Of a stretch of 64,000 bases of DNA, positions 1 through 7,903 are shown piece by piece. The stretch is from contig NZ_JAFIQV010000009.1 in NCBI RefSeq assembly GCF_017356015.1, positions 1 to 64,000 on the forward strand, in the 5' to 3' direction. The notes beneath the pieces were generated by a model. That model saw only the letters and a program-made list of their open reading frames with translations. It was not told the DNA's origin and made no database searches. Position numbers and translations under genes: made by a program. This DNA comes from Azospirillum sp. SYSU D00513. GTDB taxonomy: Bacteria > Pseudomonadota > Alphaproteobacteria > Azospirillales > Azospirillaceae. Positions within the stretch are counted from its first letter, which is position 1; every line of letters starts with the position of its first letter.

Positions 1-534
1 GACCTCACCTAAGCGTCAGAAACTGTATCGTCTCTAAAAACCTAGCCGAGATGCGTCACGGCAACCGCTGGCCCAATCCCCACTCGGGACCGGACCCGCG
101 TCAACGGCCAAACCAAGCCGCCGCCTGCGCATCCCTTCTCACAACACGGTCTTCACTTTTAAAAGATCCCGCGGCTCAAAGCTCTGAGCCGCATCGGCCT
201 GCCCCCGGGCAGCTAATGCCAGGGCAACATTCGGCCGGAATTTCAAGACAGCAACCGCCGGAGACACGCAAACCGACGCACCCTTTCAGGTTCGCTTCGA
301 TCCGCCGTTCCGGAGGTTTTTCCGACCCGCCGCCGTCTCAGTCTTGAGCGGCCACCGCGTCGGTGAGCGGTTTATATGCCCATCCCGCCTCGGCGCGCAA
401 GAGGTTTTTTACAGTGGCGTGAATTTTTGTCCGCCCCCCTCCCCGACCGCACGCACCGGCGGGTCGCCGGGGAACCGGATGCCCCAGCCCCGGTTGGCTG
501 CTTCGCTCTCATACGATAAGGACGGAGACGGCAC
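1..534. other. no gene recognised at the left edge
   Basis: The first 534 bases contain short open frames in several phases, none with a recognisable protein, a good ribosome binding site or natural amino-acid composition. A short AT-richer patch lies near 155-170. The last 20 bases carry the purine-rich ribosome binding site of the following dehydrogenase gene. I see no tRNA, terminator or repeat. Confidence 0.4.
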
Positions 535-1317
535 ATGGAACTGAAGGGCAAGGTCGCGCTGGTCACCGGCGCGGGATCCGGCATCGGCAAGGCAACCGCG
601 GTGCGCCTCGCCGAGGAGGGGGCGAGCGTCGGCGTGCTCAGCCGCACCGAGGAGGAGGTCCGGGAAACCGTCCGCGAAATCGAGGCGAAGGGCGGCAAGG
701 CGGTGGCGCTCCTCGCCGACGTCGCCGACGCCGAGGCCATGAAGCAGGCCGTGGACAAGCTCGTCGGCACCTATGGCCGGCTGGACATCGTCTTCGCGAA
801 CGCGGGCATTAACGGCGTCTGGGCTCCGGTCGATGAACTGCAGCCGGAGGAATGGGACCAGACCATCAACGTCAACCTCCGTGGCACCTATCTGACGGTC
901 CATCACACCGTGCCGCACCTGAAGAAGGCCGGCGCCGGGTCCATCGTCATCACCGCCTCGATCAACGGCACGCGGACCTTCAGCAACGCCGGCACCGTCG
1001 CCTATGCCAGCACAAAGGCGGCTCAGGTCGCCATGACGAAGATCCTGGCGCTGGAACTGGCCAAGCACCGCATCCGGGTGAACGTCGTCTGCCCGGGCCG
1101 GATCGACACGGAAATCAACGACAACACCCAGCCGCGCCACACGGAGGAGGCGGTGGTTCCCGCCGAATATCCGGAGGGCAAGATCCCCCTGACCGGAGAC
1201 ACGCCGGGCAGCAGCTTCGACGTTGCCGAAACGGTGCTGTTCCTGGTGTCCGACCGCGCCAAGCACATCAGCGGCACGCCCGTATGGATCGACGGGGCTC
1301 AATCCCTCCTGGTCTGA
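535..1317 (+). CDS. SDR family NAD(P)-dependent oxidoreductase
   Basis: A 260-residue classical short-chain dehydrogenase that would interconvert an alcohol and a ketone using NAD(P)H in the cytoplasm. The N-terminal Rossmann motif TGAGSGIG starts near residue 12, the NAG motif (FANAGI) lies near residue 88, and the catalytic Tyr-x3-Lys is seen as YASTK after the ITASING strand. Length is typical of the family. The start is chosen because a GGAGA purine run lies about 8 bases upstream and the MELKGKVALVTG opening is canonical. The gene stands alone, with its 3' end converging on the ferritin-like gene. The substrate cannot be read from the sequence. Confidence 0.9.
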   Translation: MELKGKVALVTGAGSGIGKATAVRLAEEGASVGVLSRTEEEVRETVREIEAKGGKAVALLADVADAEAMKQAVDKLVGTYGRLDIVFANAGINGVWAPVDELQPEEWDQTINVNLRGTYLTVHHTVPHLKKAGAGSIVITASINGTRTFSNAGTVAYASTKAAQVAMTKILALELAKHRIRVNVVCPGRIDTEINDNTQPRHTEEAVVPAEYPEGKIPLTGDTPGSSFDVAETVLFLVSDRAKHISGTPVWIDGAQSLLV

Positions 1318-1353
1318 TGGTGATGCGGGCCCCCTCCCCGGACCGCCCTCGCC

Positions 1354-1962
1354 TCACCGCCGCCGCAGCCCGCGGACCGCCGTTTCCATCGCCATGCGGC
1401 CGCCGCCCTCCACGACGTCGGCCACCGTTCCATGGAAGCGGGCAAAGGCGCCGGCCGCGCGGCCGACCGCCGTGTCCGCCCCGCAGCCTAGCCGGTCGAG
1501 CGCCCCGCAGGCCCAGTCGTAATGGCGCGCCTCGTCCTCGGCGCAGCGGTTCAGCAGAGCCGCGACCTCCGGCGGATGGGGCCGCGCCGCGTGGCGGGCG
1601 TATTTCTCCTTCGACTGCCATTCATTCGACAGGAACGCCAGCAGCACCGCCCGTTCCCCGCCCGGAAGGCCCGCCGTCTGCACAGCCAGCTTGAACAGCC
1701 CGGTGGGGAGATGCGGCATGGCGATCGGCATACCGTTCAGGTCACGGATCAGCGCGGTCAGCTCGCGCACATGGCGTTCGTGATCCTCCCGGAAGGAGGT
1801 GAGCGCCTCGCGGAATTCGGGTGTCCGGAGCCCGGAGATGGCCACGGAATAGGCCGGCAGGGCGTCATGCTCGAGTTGCAGAAGATCGGTCAGTTCGGCG
1901 TGAAGTGCTGCAGTGTCGCCCCCATTCCTATCCATTGCATCCCTGTCCATCGCGGATCGCAT
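1354..1962 (-). CDS. ferritin-like four-helix-bundle protein
   Basis: A 202-residue, mostly helical protein with Glu/His pairs spaced as in ferritin-like di-iron or stress proteins: LLQLEHDALPAY, FREDHERHVREL, LSNEWQSKEKYARH and CAEDEARHYDWA. These give the E-x2-H type metal ligands of helices 1 to 4. No signal peptide is seen. The start MRSAMDRDAM is chosen because GGGAGCAG lies just upstream; a later Met (MDRNGG) is possible. The exact subfamily, and whether it binds iron or only protects against stress, are not determined. It is divergent from the downstream diguanylate cyclase gene with about 185 bp between them. Confidence 0.75.
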   Translation of the reverse strand: MRSAMDRDAMDRNGGDTAALHAELTDLLQLEHDALPAYSVAISGLRTPEFREALTSFREDHERHVRELTALIRDLNGMPIAMPHLPTGLFKLAVQTAGLPGGERAVLLAFLSNEWQSKEKYARHAARPHPPEVAALLNRCAEDEARHYDWACGALDRLGCGADTAVGRAAGAFARFHGTVADVVEGGGRMAMETAVRGLRRR

Positions 1963-2106
1963 GGTCTGCTCCCTCTGTCCATCTCGTCTGGTTCCGCCGT
2001 GAAAACAAGTGCCGCAGGCCTTTGTTGCCCGCCAGCGAGGGCTCCGCACCCAAGGGCGAGACCTTCTCCAAAGGAATTCACGTGTCGGTAACCTCTGGGA
2101 TGAGAT

Positions 2107-2133
2107 AAGGAGAGGTATATGCAGAAAGTTTGA
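2107..2133 (+). promoter_or_regulatory. strong RBS followed by a four-codon leader frame
   Basis: An AAGGAGAGG ribosome binding site at 2107-2115 is followed after 3 bases by ATG CAG AAA GTT TGA. This frame is the same as that of the diguanylate cyclase starting at 2149, but a TGA at 2131-2133 separates them. The cyclase ATG at 2149 has no comparable ribosome binding site of its own. Either this is a tiny translated leader that feeds reinitiation, or the TGA is a nonsense change that shortened the original N-terminus by ten codons. Confidence 0.45.
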
Positions 2134-2148
2134 GCGAAATCCCCAGCA

Positions 2149-3963
2149 ATGTCCCTGCGCGCCCGCATTCTCCTCCTCTGGTCCGCCGCCGTCAGCATCC
2201 TGCTGGCGCTCTGCGCCGTGCTCTTCGTCAACCTGGAACATGCGGTGGAGGATGCGGAATGGGTAGAGCGCACCAAGGACATCGTGCTGCTGATCAGCCA
2301 CATCCAGTCGGACGTGCGCGACGCCGAGACGGGGCAGCGCGGCTATCTCCTGACCGAGCGCTCCACCTACCTTGCCCCCTATGAGAGCGCGGTCAGCACG
2401 ACCTGGGGCAAGTTCGACCGCGCCGACGCCCTGATGACCAACCCCGGCCAGAAGGCCCGCCTCGCCGCACTCCAGGGGCTCATCCGCGAGAAGCTCGACG
2501 AGCTGGGGGAAACCGTGCGGCTCGGCCAGGAGGGCAAGTTCGCCGAGGCCCGGCGCCTCGTGCTCGAGGACCGCGGCCTCGTCCTGATGGGGCGTATCCG
2601 CCTGCTCGTCGGCGAGATCGAGGCCGTGCAGGCGGAGCTGCTGGAGACGCGCCGCCGGAACGCGGCCGAGCAGCTTCAGCAAGTCCACAACATCGTCCTG
2701 TTCGGCGGCCCGCTGACCGCCGTCTGCCTCGCCCTGCTGGGCCTCACCACGGCGCGGCGCATCGGCCGGCCGCTGGAAGGCCTGCTGGAAGGCACGCGCC
2801 AGCTCAGCGCGGGCCGGTTCGAGCATCGCATTCCAGTGGTCCACAACGACGAACTCGGCCTGCTCGCCAAATCCTTCAACGCCATGGCCGAAAGCCAGGC
2901 GGAAAGCCTGCGCGCCCGGGAAAGGGCGGACGCGGCGCTGCAGAGGACGAACGTCGAACTGCAGTCGCATGGCCGCTCGGTCGAGCTGCTGGGCAAGATG
3001 GCGCAGCGGCTTCAGAGCGTCACGGACGAGCGCGAGTTCGGCGCGGTCGTCCAGCAGTTCGTTCCCAGGGTGCTCACCGGGCTGCCCGGCGCGCTCTACG
3101 CCCACAACAACTCGCGCAACCTGCTGGTCCGGCTGGCCGTCTGGGGCGGTGCCGACGCGCCCGCCGAATGCGAGCCGGACGATTGCTGGGCGATGCGCCG
3201 GGGGCAGCCGCACGTCGTCACCGGCCATGAGCCGGACATCCGTTGCGCTCACATCGGCGAGGATCACGCCGGCCACGGCGCCGCCGGCTATGCCTGCCTG
3301 CCGCTCTCGGCCGGCGGCGACATGATTGGTCTGCTGCACCTGGAGGGCGAGCTGGGCGACGCACAGGCGGACGTGGCTTCGGCCCTGATGGAGAACGTGG
3401 CGCTTGCGCTCATGAATCACCGCCTGCGGGCGAGGCTGCGCGAGCAATCGATCCGCGACCCGCTGACCGGCCTGTTCAACCGCCGCTACATGGAGGAGGC
3501 GCTCGCCCTGGAGTTCGCCCGGGTAGAGCGCACCGGCGAGCCAGTCGGCATCATCATGGCCGACATCGACCATTTCAAGCGCTTCAACGACACCTTCGGC
3601 CACGACGCCGGCGACGCCCTGCTGCAGGCCGTTGGCAAGCTGCTGCATGAGCTGTTCCGCAACGGCGACATCGCCTGCCGCTACGGCGGCGAGGAGCTGA
3701 CGGTCATTCTGCCGGGCAGCGGCATGGCCGCGCTGGAGGCACGGGCCGAGCAGCTGCTGCGCGCCGTCCGCGAGCTGTCGCTGGTCCACAAGGGCCAGCC
3801 GCTGGGCCGGATCACCATCTCGCTCGGCCTCGCGATCCGGCCGGACCATGGCGCCACACCGGCCGCCGTGCTCGCCGCCGCGGACGCCGCGCTGCTGCGG
3901 GCCAAGCGGGGCGGACGCGACCGTCTGGAACGCGCGCCGCTGCTGGTGGCCGAACCGGTTTGA
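2149..3963 (+). CDS. membrane diguanylate cyclase (CHASE3-HAMP-GAF-like-GGDEF)
   Basis: A 604-residue signalling enzyme that would make cyclic di-GMP from two GTP. One transmembrane helix (residues about 5-25) is followed by a periplasmic CHASE3-type helical sensor (DVRDAETGQRGYLLTE near 60), a second transmembrane helix near 180-200, a HAMP linker to about 255 and a GAF-like segment (about 285-425). The C-terminal GGDEF domain has an intact active-site RYGGEEL near 510-516. An RxxD inhibitory site (RNGD) lies five residues before GGEEL, so product inhibition is expected. The gene converges on dusA with a single base between the stop codons. The start follows an in-frame TGA; see the upstream leader entry. 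Confidence 0.92.
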   Translation: MSLRARILLLWSAAVSILLALCAVLFVNLEHAVEDAEWVERTKDIVLLISHIQSDVRDAETGQRGYLLTERSTYLAPYESAVSTTWGKFDRADALMTNPGQKARLAALQGLIREKLDELGETVRLGQEGKFAEARRLVLEDRGLVLMGRIRLLVGEIEAVQAELLETRRRNAAEQLQQVHNIVLFGGPLTAVCLALLGLTTARRIGRPLEGLLEGTRQLSAGRFEHRIPVVHNDELGLLAKSFNAMAESQAESLRARERADAALQRTNVELQSHGRSVELLGKMAQRLQSVTDEREFGAVVQQFVPRVLTGLPGALYAHNNSRNLLVRLAVWGGADAPAECEPDDCWAMRRGQPHVVTGHEPDIRCAHIGEDHAGHGAAGYACLPLSAGGDMIGLLHLEGELGDAQADVASALMENVALALMNHRLRARLREQSIRDPLTGLFNRRYMEEALALEFARVERTGEPVGIIMADIDHFKRFNDTFGHDAGDALLQAVGKLLHELFRNGDIACRYGGEELTVILPGSGMAALEARAEQLLRAVRELSLVHKGQPLGRITISLGLAIRPDHGATPAAVLAAADAALLRAKRGGRDRLERAPLLVAEPV

Positions 3964-3964
3964 C

Positions 3965-4948
3965 TCAGGCCGCCTCGGCGGCCTCGCGCGGAACCAGGGC
4001 GGCCGCCGCGAGCATCACCTCCGGCCCAGCGCCAGGGCGGTGGGCGTTTTCGCTGAGATGCCGGCGCCAGGAGCGGGCGCCGGGTAGCCCCTGGAACAGC
4101 CCGAGCATGTGGCGGGTGATCGCCGACAGCTGCTGGCCCTTGGATAGCTGCGCCTCGACGTAGGGCACCATAGCTTCCACCACGGCGTGACGTTCGAGGC
4201 CGGGCGCACCGCCGAAGAAGCGGCGGTCGGCGTCGGCCAGCAGGTAGGGCGCCTCGTAGGCGGCGCGGCCGATCATCACGCTGTCCACATGGCCCAGCTG
4301 CTCCGCCGCCTCGTCCAGCGTGCGGATACCGCCGTTGATGGCGATCTCCAGATGCGGATATTCCCGCTTCAGCCGGTGGACCAGATCGTAGCGCAGCGGC
4401 GGGATGTCCCGGTTCTCCTTGGGGCTCAAGCCCTTCAGCCAAGCCTTGCGCGCATGCACGATGAAATGCGTGCAGCCGGCCGCCGACACGGCGCGGACGA
4501 AGCCCTCCAGCGTCGGCCATTCCTCCATCTCGTCGATGGCGATGCGCGACTTCACGGTCACCGGGATGGAGACCGCGTCGCGCATGGCGTCGACCAGCCG
4601 CGCCACGAGGTCCGGCTCCGCCATCAGGCAGGCGCCGAAACGCCCGGACTGCACGCGGTCGCTCGGGCAGCCGACATTGAGGTTGACCTCGTCATAGCCA
4701 TGCTCCTGCGCGATGCGGGCGCAGGCCGCGAGGTCCGCCGGCTCCGACCCGCCGAGCTGGAGGGCGACGGGATGCTCCGCCCGGTCGAAGCGCAGGTGCC
4801 GCTCGCGGTCGCCGTGCAGGATGGCGCCGGTGGTCACCATCTCGGTGTAGAGCAGCGTGTTCCGCGACAGCAGGCGGTGGAAGTACCGGCAGTGCCGGTC
4901 CGTCCAGTCCATCATGGGCGCAACGCTGAGGGGAATAGCCTTTTTCAT
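3965..4948 (-). CDS. dusA: tRNA-dihydrouridine(20/20a) synthase DusA
   Basis: A 327-residue flavoenzyme that reduces uridine in the D-loop of tRNAs. It opens with the family hallmark SVAPMMDWTDRHCRYF and continues with ALQLGGSEP, YDEVNLNVGCPSDRVQSGRFGA (catalytic Cys within NVGCPS), VKSRIAID, FIVHARKAWLKGL and INGGIRT, all typical FMN/tRNA-binding elements of DusA. The start MKKAIPLS fits the family; a longer in-frame start at 5011 would add 21 unusual residues. The 5' end faces a decayed mobile island with an integrase fragment. Published work describes dusA as an integration target, so the upstream DNA may have been replaced by insertion. Confidence 0.95.
   Translation of the reverse strand: MKKAIPLSVAPMMDWTDRHCRYFHRLLSRNTLLYTEMVTTGAILHGDRERHLRFDRAEHPVALQLGGSEPADLAACARIAQEHGYDEVNLNVGCPSDRVQSGRFGACLMAEPDLVARLVDAMRDAVSIPVTVKSRIAIDEMEEWPTLEGFVRAVSAAGCTHFIVHARKAWLKGLSPKENRDIPPLRYDLVHRLKREYPHLEIAINGGIRTLDEAAEQLGHVDSVMIGRAAYEAPYLLADADRRFFGGAPGLERHAVVEAMVPYVEAQLSKGQQLSAITRHMLGLFQGLPGARSWRRHLSENAHRPGAGPEVMLAAAALVPREAAEAA
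3967..3984 (+). terminator. hairpin at the convergent cyclase/dusA 3' ends
   Basis: AGGCCGCC and GGCGGCCT pair perfectly around a two-base loop directly after the cyclase stop. The hairpin also encodes the Ala/Glu-rich tail of dusA on the other strand. There is no T-run, so intrinsic termination is only a possibility. Confidence 0.35.
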
Positions 4949-5088
4949 CAGTAACTTAGCTCGCGCTTCTGCTCGTTCGGTGCCGCCTGGAGCCACAACA
5001 TCGCCCCACATTTTCCAACATTCCGTTGACGCGGCTCCAACAAGGTTGTCAGGCCGGTACCCATGTTGTCAGGCGACAAAGGCTTTCC

Positions 5089-5271
5089 ATGGGTGCCATG
5101 ACCGAACGCGTCAAAAAGGACGGAAGACGCTTCTACTTGGCGCAGATCAAGATTGTCCGCAAGGGTGTGATCGTCCATCGGGAAAACCAGACCTTTGAGC
5201 GCCGACGGGCGGCGGCTTGGCTGGGAAAGCGCGAGGCGGAGCTGAACGCGCCGGGGGGATCCGGCCTGCCT
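5089..5271 (+). pseudogene. tyrosine recombinase (integrase) N-terminal fragment
   Basis: The frame reads MGAMTERVKKDGRRFYLAQI and continues to about residue 58 with a VHRENQTFERR segment and AAAWLGKREAEL. This resembles the N-terminal arm-binding region of phage-type site-specific integrases. It then runs into an IS3-type sequence in the opposite orientation and stops at 5361, so the catalytic domain is missing. The gene lies about 140 bp from the dusA start and is divergent from it, which is where integrases of dusA-specific elements usually sit. The assignment rests on a short region and on context. Confidence 0.55.
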
Positions 5272-5412
5272 GAGGCGTGCTCCCCTTCATGCTCGAACAC
5301 CATCCGAACCGCGCGCTCGCGGACTTCAGGGGCGTATTTGGGTATGCCTGTTTCGTCATGATGACCCCACTCTCTCAGAAAATGGAGCCTCCGGGAAACC
5401 CGGCGCGGTTCA
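5272..5412 (-). mobile_element. IS3-family insertion sequence end fragment
   Basis: The minus strand carries an apparent IS terminus beginning TGAACCGCGCCGGGT at 5412. It is followed by the start of an OrfA-type transposase: a frame reading IPKYAPEVRERAVRMVFEHE, ending at GEHAS. This is the conserved N-terminus of IS3-group OrfA proteins. Only about 140 bp remain. The ATG (MTKQ) is one frame off from the conserved part, so the copy also carries a frameshift. It separates the integrase fragment from the helicase remnant and presumably marks a deletion between them. Confidence 0.6.
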
Positions 5413-5686
5413 ATCTGGACCGGAGCGTCAGCCGTGAGCGGGCAGCCAAGCGCGACCATCCCGAAGGCGATCCCCGCCGACTCGAAAGCCCGCGCCGCCT
5501 GCTGGAGGATTTCGCGCCGATGGCAGACGAACCAGACCGGGCCAAGTGGCAGCGCGCGATCTCGACGGCGGTCACGGTCTTGCCGGAGCCGGTCGGCATC
5601 TGGAGAACGACGCTGCCAGCCTCGACAAGCGCCGCGCTCACGTCGTCCATGGCCTTGATCTGTTAGTCACGCAGATTGCGGGTCAT
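5413..5686 (-). pseudogene. DEAD/DEAH-type helicase N-terminal remnant
   Basis: The minus strand from ATG 5684-5686 reads MTRNLRD, a TAA stop (5663-5665), then QIKAMDDVSAALVEAG and the Walker A segment QMPTGSGKTVTAVEIARCH. The reading frame then shifts by one base near 5545 and resumes with WFVCHRREILQQAARAFES and GIAFGMVALGCP. This is the beginning of a superfamily 2 helicase (motif Q, motif I, motif Ia). It carries three lesions: a likely Gln-to-stop change, a one-base frameshift and truncation by an IS3 fragment at 5412. It is non-functional and belongs to the same decayed island. Confidence 0.7.
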
Positions 5687-5779
5687 TCGGTCTTTTCCCG
5701 TTTCGGTATGCATATGGTGTATCGCGCACTCGTTCAGGCGGGTAGGGGCGGCGTGATTGCGCACCCCCGCCTCGGACTT

Positions 5780-6177
5780 TCACAGCAAATCGCCCTGGAA
5801 CTGTGCGGACGACAGGTCGAGGTTCAGGCCCGCCTTGGCGTAGACCGCCTTCAGGTTCTCCATGGCGGCCCGCCGTCCGCCGGTTTTTACGATGTGGTCC
5901 ATGGTCCGGTTGGCGGCGTTCAGTTCCATCACCCGCACCCGCCGCTCGGCGAGCGTGAGCGTGTTCACAGCCGGCGCGGTGCCGTCCAACACGTCCAACG
6001 CCCACTGCCGGAACTTCTTGGCCCGCTCCGTCTTCGCCAGCATCGCCATCAGGTAGCATCCGCGGGCGGAGAAGATGCGAACCTGCTGCGGGCCGCAGGC
6101 CGTCTCCATCGTCAGTATCGTGGTCATGGCGTCCGTGAACTCGTCACGGTTCTTGTCGTAGACCCGGCGCAATGCCC
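5780..6177 (-). pseudogene. BRO-type antirepressor, 3' part (split by IS)
   Basis: This is the C-terminal portion of a phage antirepressor-like protein. It reads LRRVYDKNRDEFTDAM, then QQVRIFSARGCYLMAM and FRQWALDVLDG, which are Bro-N domain signatures, followed by a helical tail ending SSAQFQGDLL. The N-terminal portion lies across the ISAs1 element at 7509-7765. Removing the IS and one 10-bp target copy joins VNVERALRRV directly in frame to YDKNRDEF, giving a continuous protein of about 182-214 residues depending on the start. Such proteins bind DNA and are common in prophages; here the gene is inactivated by the insertion. Confidence 0.8.
6168..6177. repeat. target-site duplication, left copy
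   Basis: CGCAATGCCC immediately precedes the left inverted repeat of the ISAs1-family element. It is repeated exactly at 7509-7518 beyond the right end. Confidence 0.92.
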
Positions 6178-7508
6178 CAGGGCTCCGAATCCAGGTTAAC
6201 GGATTTTCACGTTGAGGATGCCGTGGAGGTAATCAGTGTCCCATCCCGCGATTTTTCGTCGGAGCTTGATGCTGGTGGGTTTTGGTTGTGCGGACGTTGC
6301 GGTGCGACGCCGCAAGCCGGACCGTTGCCTCGAAGGCTCCTGGGCGGTTCGGACGAGGTTGATGGCGAAGTGGCGGATGACAGCCATGTTCATGGCGCCA
6401 TGGCCTTTGCGCAGGCGGGACTGGTCGTCCTTGAAGACGACGTCGAGAACCCAGTGGAGTTGGTTTTCGATGCCCCAATGGCCGCGCACGGCCTCAGCGG
6501 CCACCTGGGCAGAGAACGTGGCCGAGGTGATGTAGTAGCGGGTTTCGAAGCGGCAGCGGTCCTTCAACTCGACTTGACTGCGCACGCGCACAAGAGCGGC
6601 GACGTCGGGCAGCCTCAGGTCGCCGGGAAAGCGGCGCCCACCTTGCAGCCAGTCCACTTCCCGGGCGAGCGTGACGGTCCGTTGCTCGATCCGCCCATGG
6701 CCCTTGTCGACGCTGACCACCTGCTCCAGCAGGGACTCCGGAGCCGTGGTGAAATAGTCCTCGATCTCCGCGCGCAGACTTGGCTGGTTGGCTTTGACCG
6801 CCAGCAGATACTCGGCCCCGGCGTCCCGGACCGCCTGGGCGATGGTCGCGTTGCAGGCGATGGCGTCGATGCTGACGACCGCGCCCTTGAGCCCGTCGGC
6901 CGCCGCCAGCCGCTCCAGCAGCGGTGGAATGGCGGCGAGTTCGTTCGCCTTGTCGGCCACGGCTTCCTGGCCGAGGACCAGCCGGCTGGTGGTGGCGAAG
7001 GCGGAGACGAGGTGCAGTGGCGGCTGACCGGCACCGCGGTCGTGGCTGCGCCGGGAGGTCTTACCGTCAATGGCCACCAGGTCGGGCCGGTCGGGCCAGA
7101 CCTCGCGCACCCAGGCCGTGAAGCAGTCCTGGAACAACGCCGGGTTGATCCGGTTCATGAACAGGGTCAGCCAGCGGCCGCTCGGCACCCCGCGATCATA
7201 GGGCAGCAAACGCCGCAGGAATTCCAGCTGGCTCTCTCCCCATGCCGCGATCGCCTCGTAGTCCTCACAATCCGCAATCGTTCCGCATACCGTCAGGAGA
7301 AGAAGCTCCGGCAGCGGGTAGGCGACCCGCCAGGGCTCGCGCGGGTCATCGATCGCCGAAAAATGATCCAAAAGCGCTTTCAGCCGCGATGTTCCGCCAA
7401 ACTCGGCATCCAGAGAGGTCATGGCTTCTCACCAAAGGTCGCGGTGACCCCACCGAATCAGAAACCCTCACCAGCGTAAAGCCTCGTTAACCCGAGTTCG
7501 GAACCCTG
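6178..7508 (-). mobile_element. complete ISAs1-family insertion sequence, 1331 bp
   Basis: The element is bounded by imperfect 23-bp inverted repeats. The left end is CAGGGCTCCGAATCCAGG and the right end, read inward, is CAGGGTTCCGAACTCGGG; both continue into GTTAAC. It is flanked by identical 10-bp direct repeats CGCAATGCCC. It carries a single full-length transposase on the minus strand. The structure (CAGGG termini, 8-10 bp duplications, one DDE transposase) matches the ISAs1 family. Intact termini, an intact transposase and identical target copies indicate a fairly recent insertion into the antirepressor gene. Confidence 0.93.
6196..7422 (-). CDS. ISAs1-family transposase
   Basis: A 408-residue DDE transposase. 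The N-terminal DUF-type segment (FSAIDDPREPWRVAYPLPELL) is followed by the catalytic region with AIDGKTSRRSHD (first Asp), VVSIDAIACN (second Asp) and the C-terminal RGHWGIENQLHWVLDVVFKD, whose Glu is the third acidic residue. This W-G-I-E-N signature is characteristic of the ISAs1 family. Length is full and no frameshift is seen, so the enzyme may be active. It ends 18 bp inside the left terminus and starts 86 bp inside the right one, filling the element. Confidence 0.95.
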   Translation of the reverse strand: MTSLDAEFGGTSRLKALLDHFSAIDDPREPWRVAYPLPELLLLTVCGTIADCEDYEAIAAWGESQLEFLRRLLPYDRGVPSGRWLTLFMNRINPALFQDCFTAWVREVWPDRPDLVAIDGKTSRRSHDRGAGQPPLHLVSAFATTSRLVLGQEAVADKANELAAIPPLLERLAAADGLKGAVVSIDAIACNATIAQAVRDAGAEYLLAVKANQPSLRAEIEDYFTTAPESLLEQVVSVDKGHGRIEQRTVTLAREVDWLQGGRRFPGDLRLPDVAALVRVRSQVELKDRCRFETRYYITSATFSAQVAAEAVRGHWGIENQLHWVLDVVFKDDQSRLRKGHGAMNMAVIRHFAINLVRTAQEPSRQRSGLRRRTATSAQPKPTSIKLRRKIAGWDTDYLHGILNVKIR

Positions 7509-7518
7509 CGCAATGCCC
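7509..7518. repeat. target-site duplication, right copy
   Basis: CGCAATGCCC follows the right inverted repeat of the ISAs1-family element directly and is identical to the left copy at 6168-6177. Confidence 0.92.
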
Positions 7519-7765
7519 GCTCGACATTGACAAAGGGGGTGACAGAAGTGTCATCCCCTTTGATGCCGTAGAGAGCGCGGACCAGATCGGGGAAGGCGAT
7601 CCAGGGACGCCCCGCCCGATCCACAACCGACAGGCACACCCCGTCGAACTCCACCACAGAAGGGAGCATGTTTAGGTCTCCAGTACGGCGGCCGGTGGTC
7701 CACCCGACACGCTCAGGGATCGCATTCGCGATACGACCGCCGCATTGAAGCTCGGCAAATCTCAT
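7509..7765 (-). pseudogene. BRO-type antirepressor, 5' part (split by IS)
   Basis: This is the N-terminal half of the antirepressor whose C-terminal part is at 5780-6177. It reads MLPSVVEFDGVCLSVVDRAG, then RPWIAFPDLVRALYG and TPFVNVERALRR, the typical opening of Bro-N domains. The most likely start is the Met at 7667-7669, which has GGAG about 8 bases upstream. A frame-compatible ATG at 7765 overlaps the stop of a doubtful upstream frame and would add 32 residues. After residue RRV the frame enters the ISAs1 element and ends with four foreign residues. Confidence 0.8.
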
Positions 7766-7903
7766 ATCGCGTGTTCCGCCAGACCACCCAGCGGGGACCG
7801 AAGATCAATTCTAGGATTTCCGCCCGCTCGGCGGTATTCGCTGTAGGAACGATAGACGTTTGGCATTTTCAGGCCAAAACCACACCGAAGGTCTACATTC
7901 GCC

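Noticed and set aside
51-347. A 98-codon plus-strand frame at the left edge
   Set aside because: Low-complexity Pro/Arg/Ser composition, no ribosome binding site and no recognisable motif.
1354-3849. An 831-codon open minus-strand frame across the cyclase gene
   Set aside because: Only its last 202 codons (from 1962) encode a recognisable protein; the rest is the GC-rich antisense shadow of the cyclase on the plus strand.
4949-5011. N-terminal extension of DusA to the ATG at 5011
   Set aside because: The extra 21 residues match nothing in the family, whereas MKKAIPLSVAPMMDW is the normal beginning.
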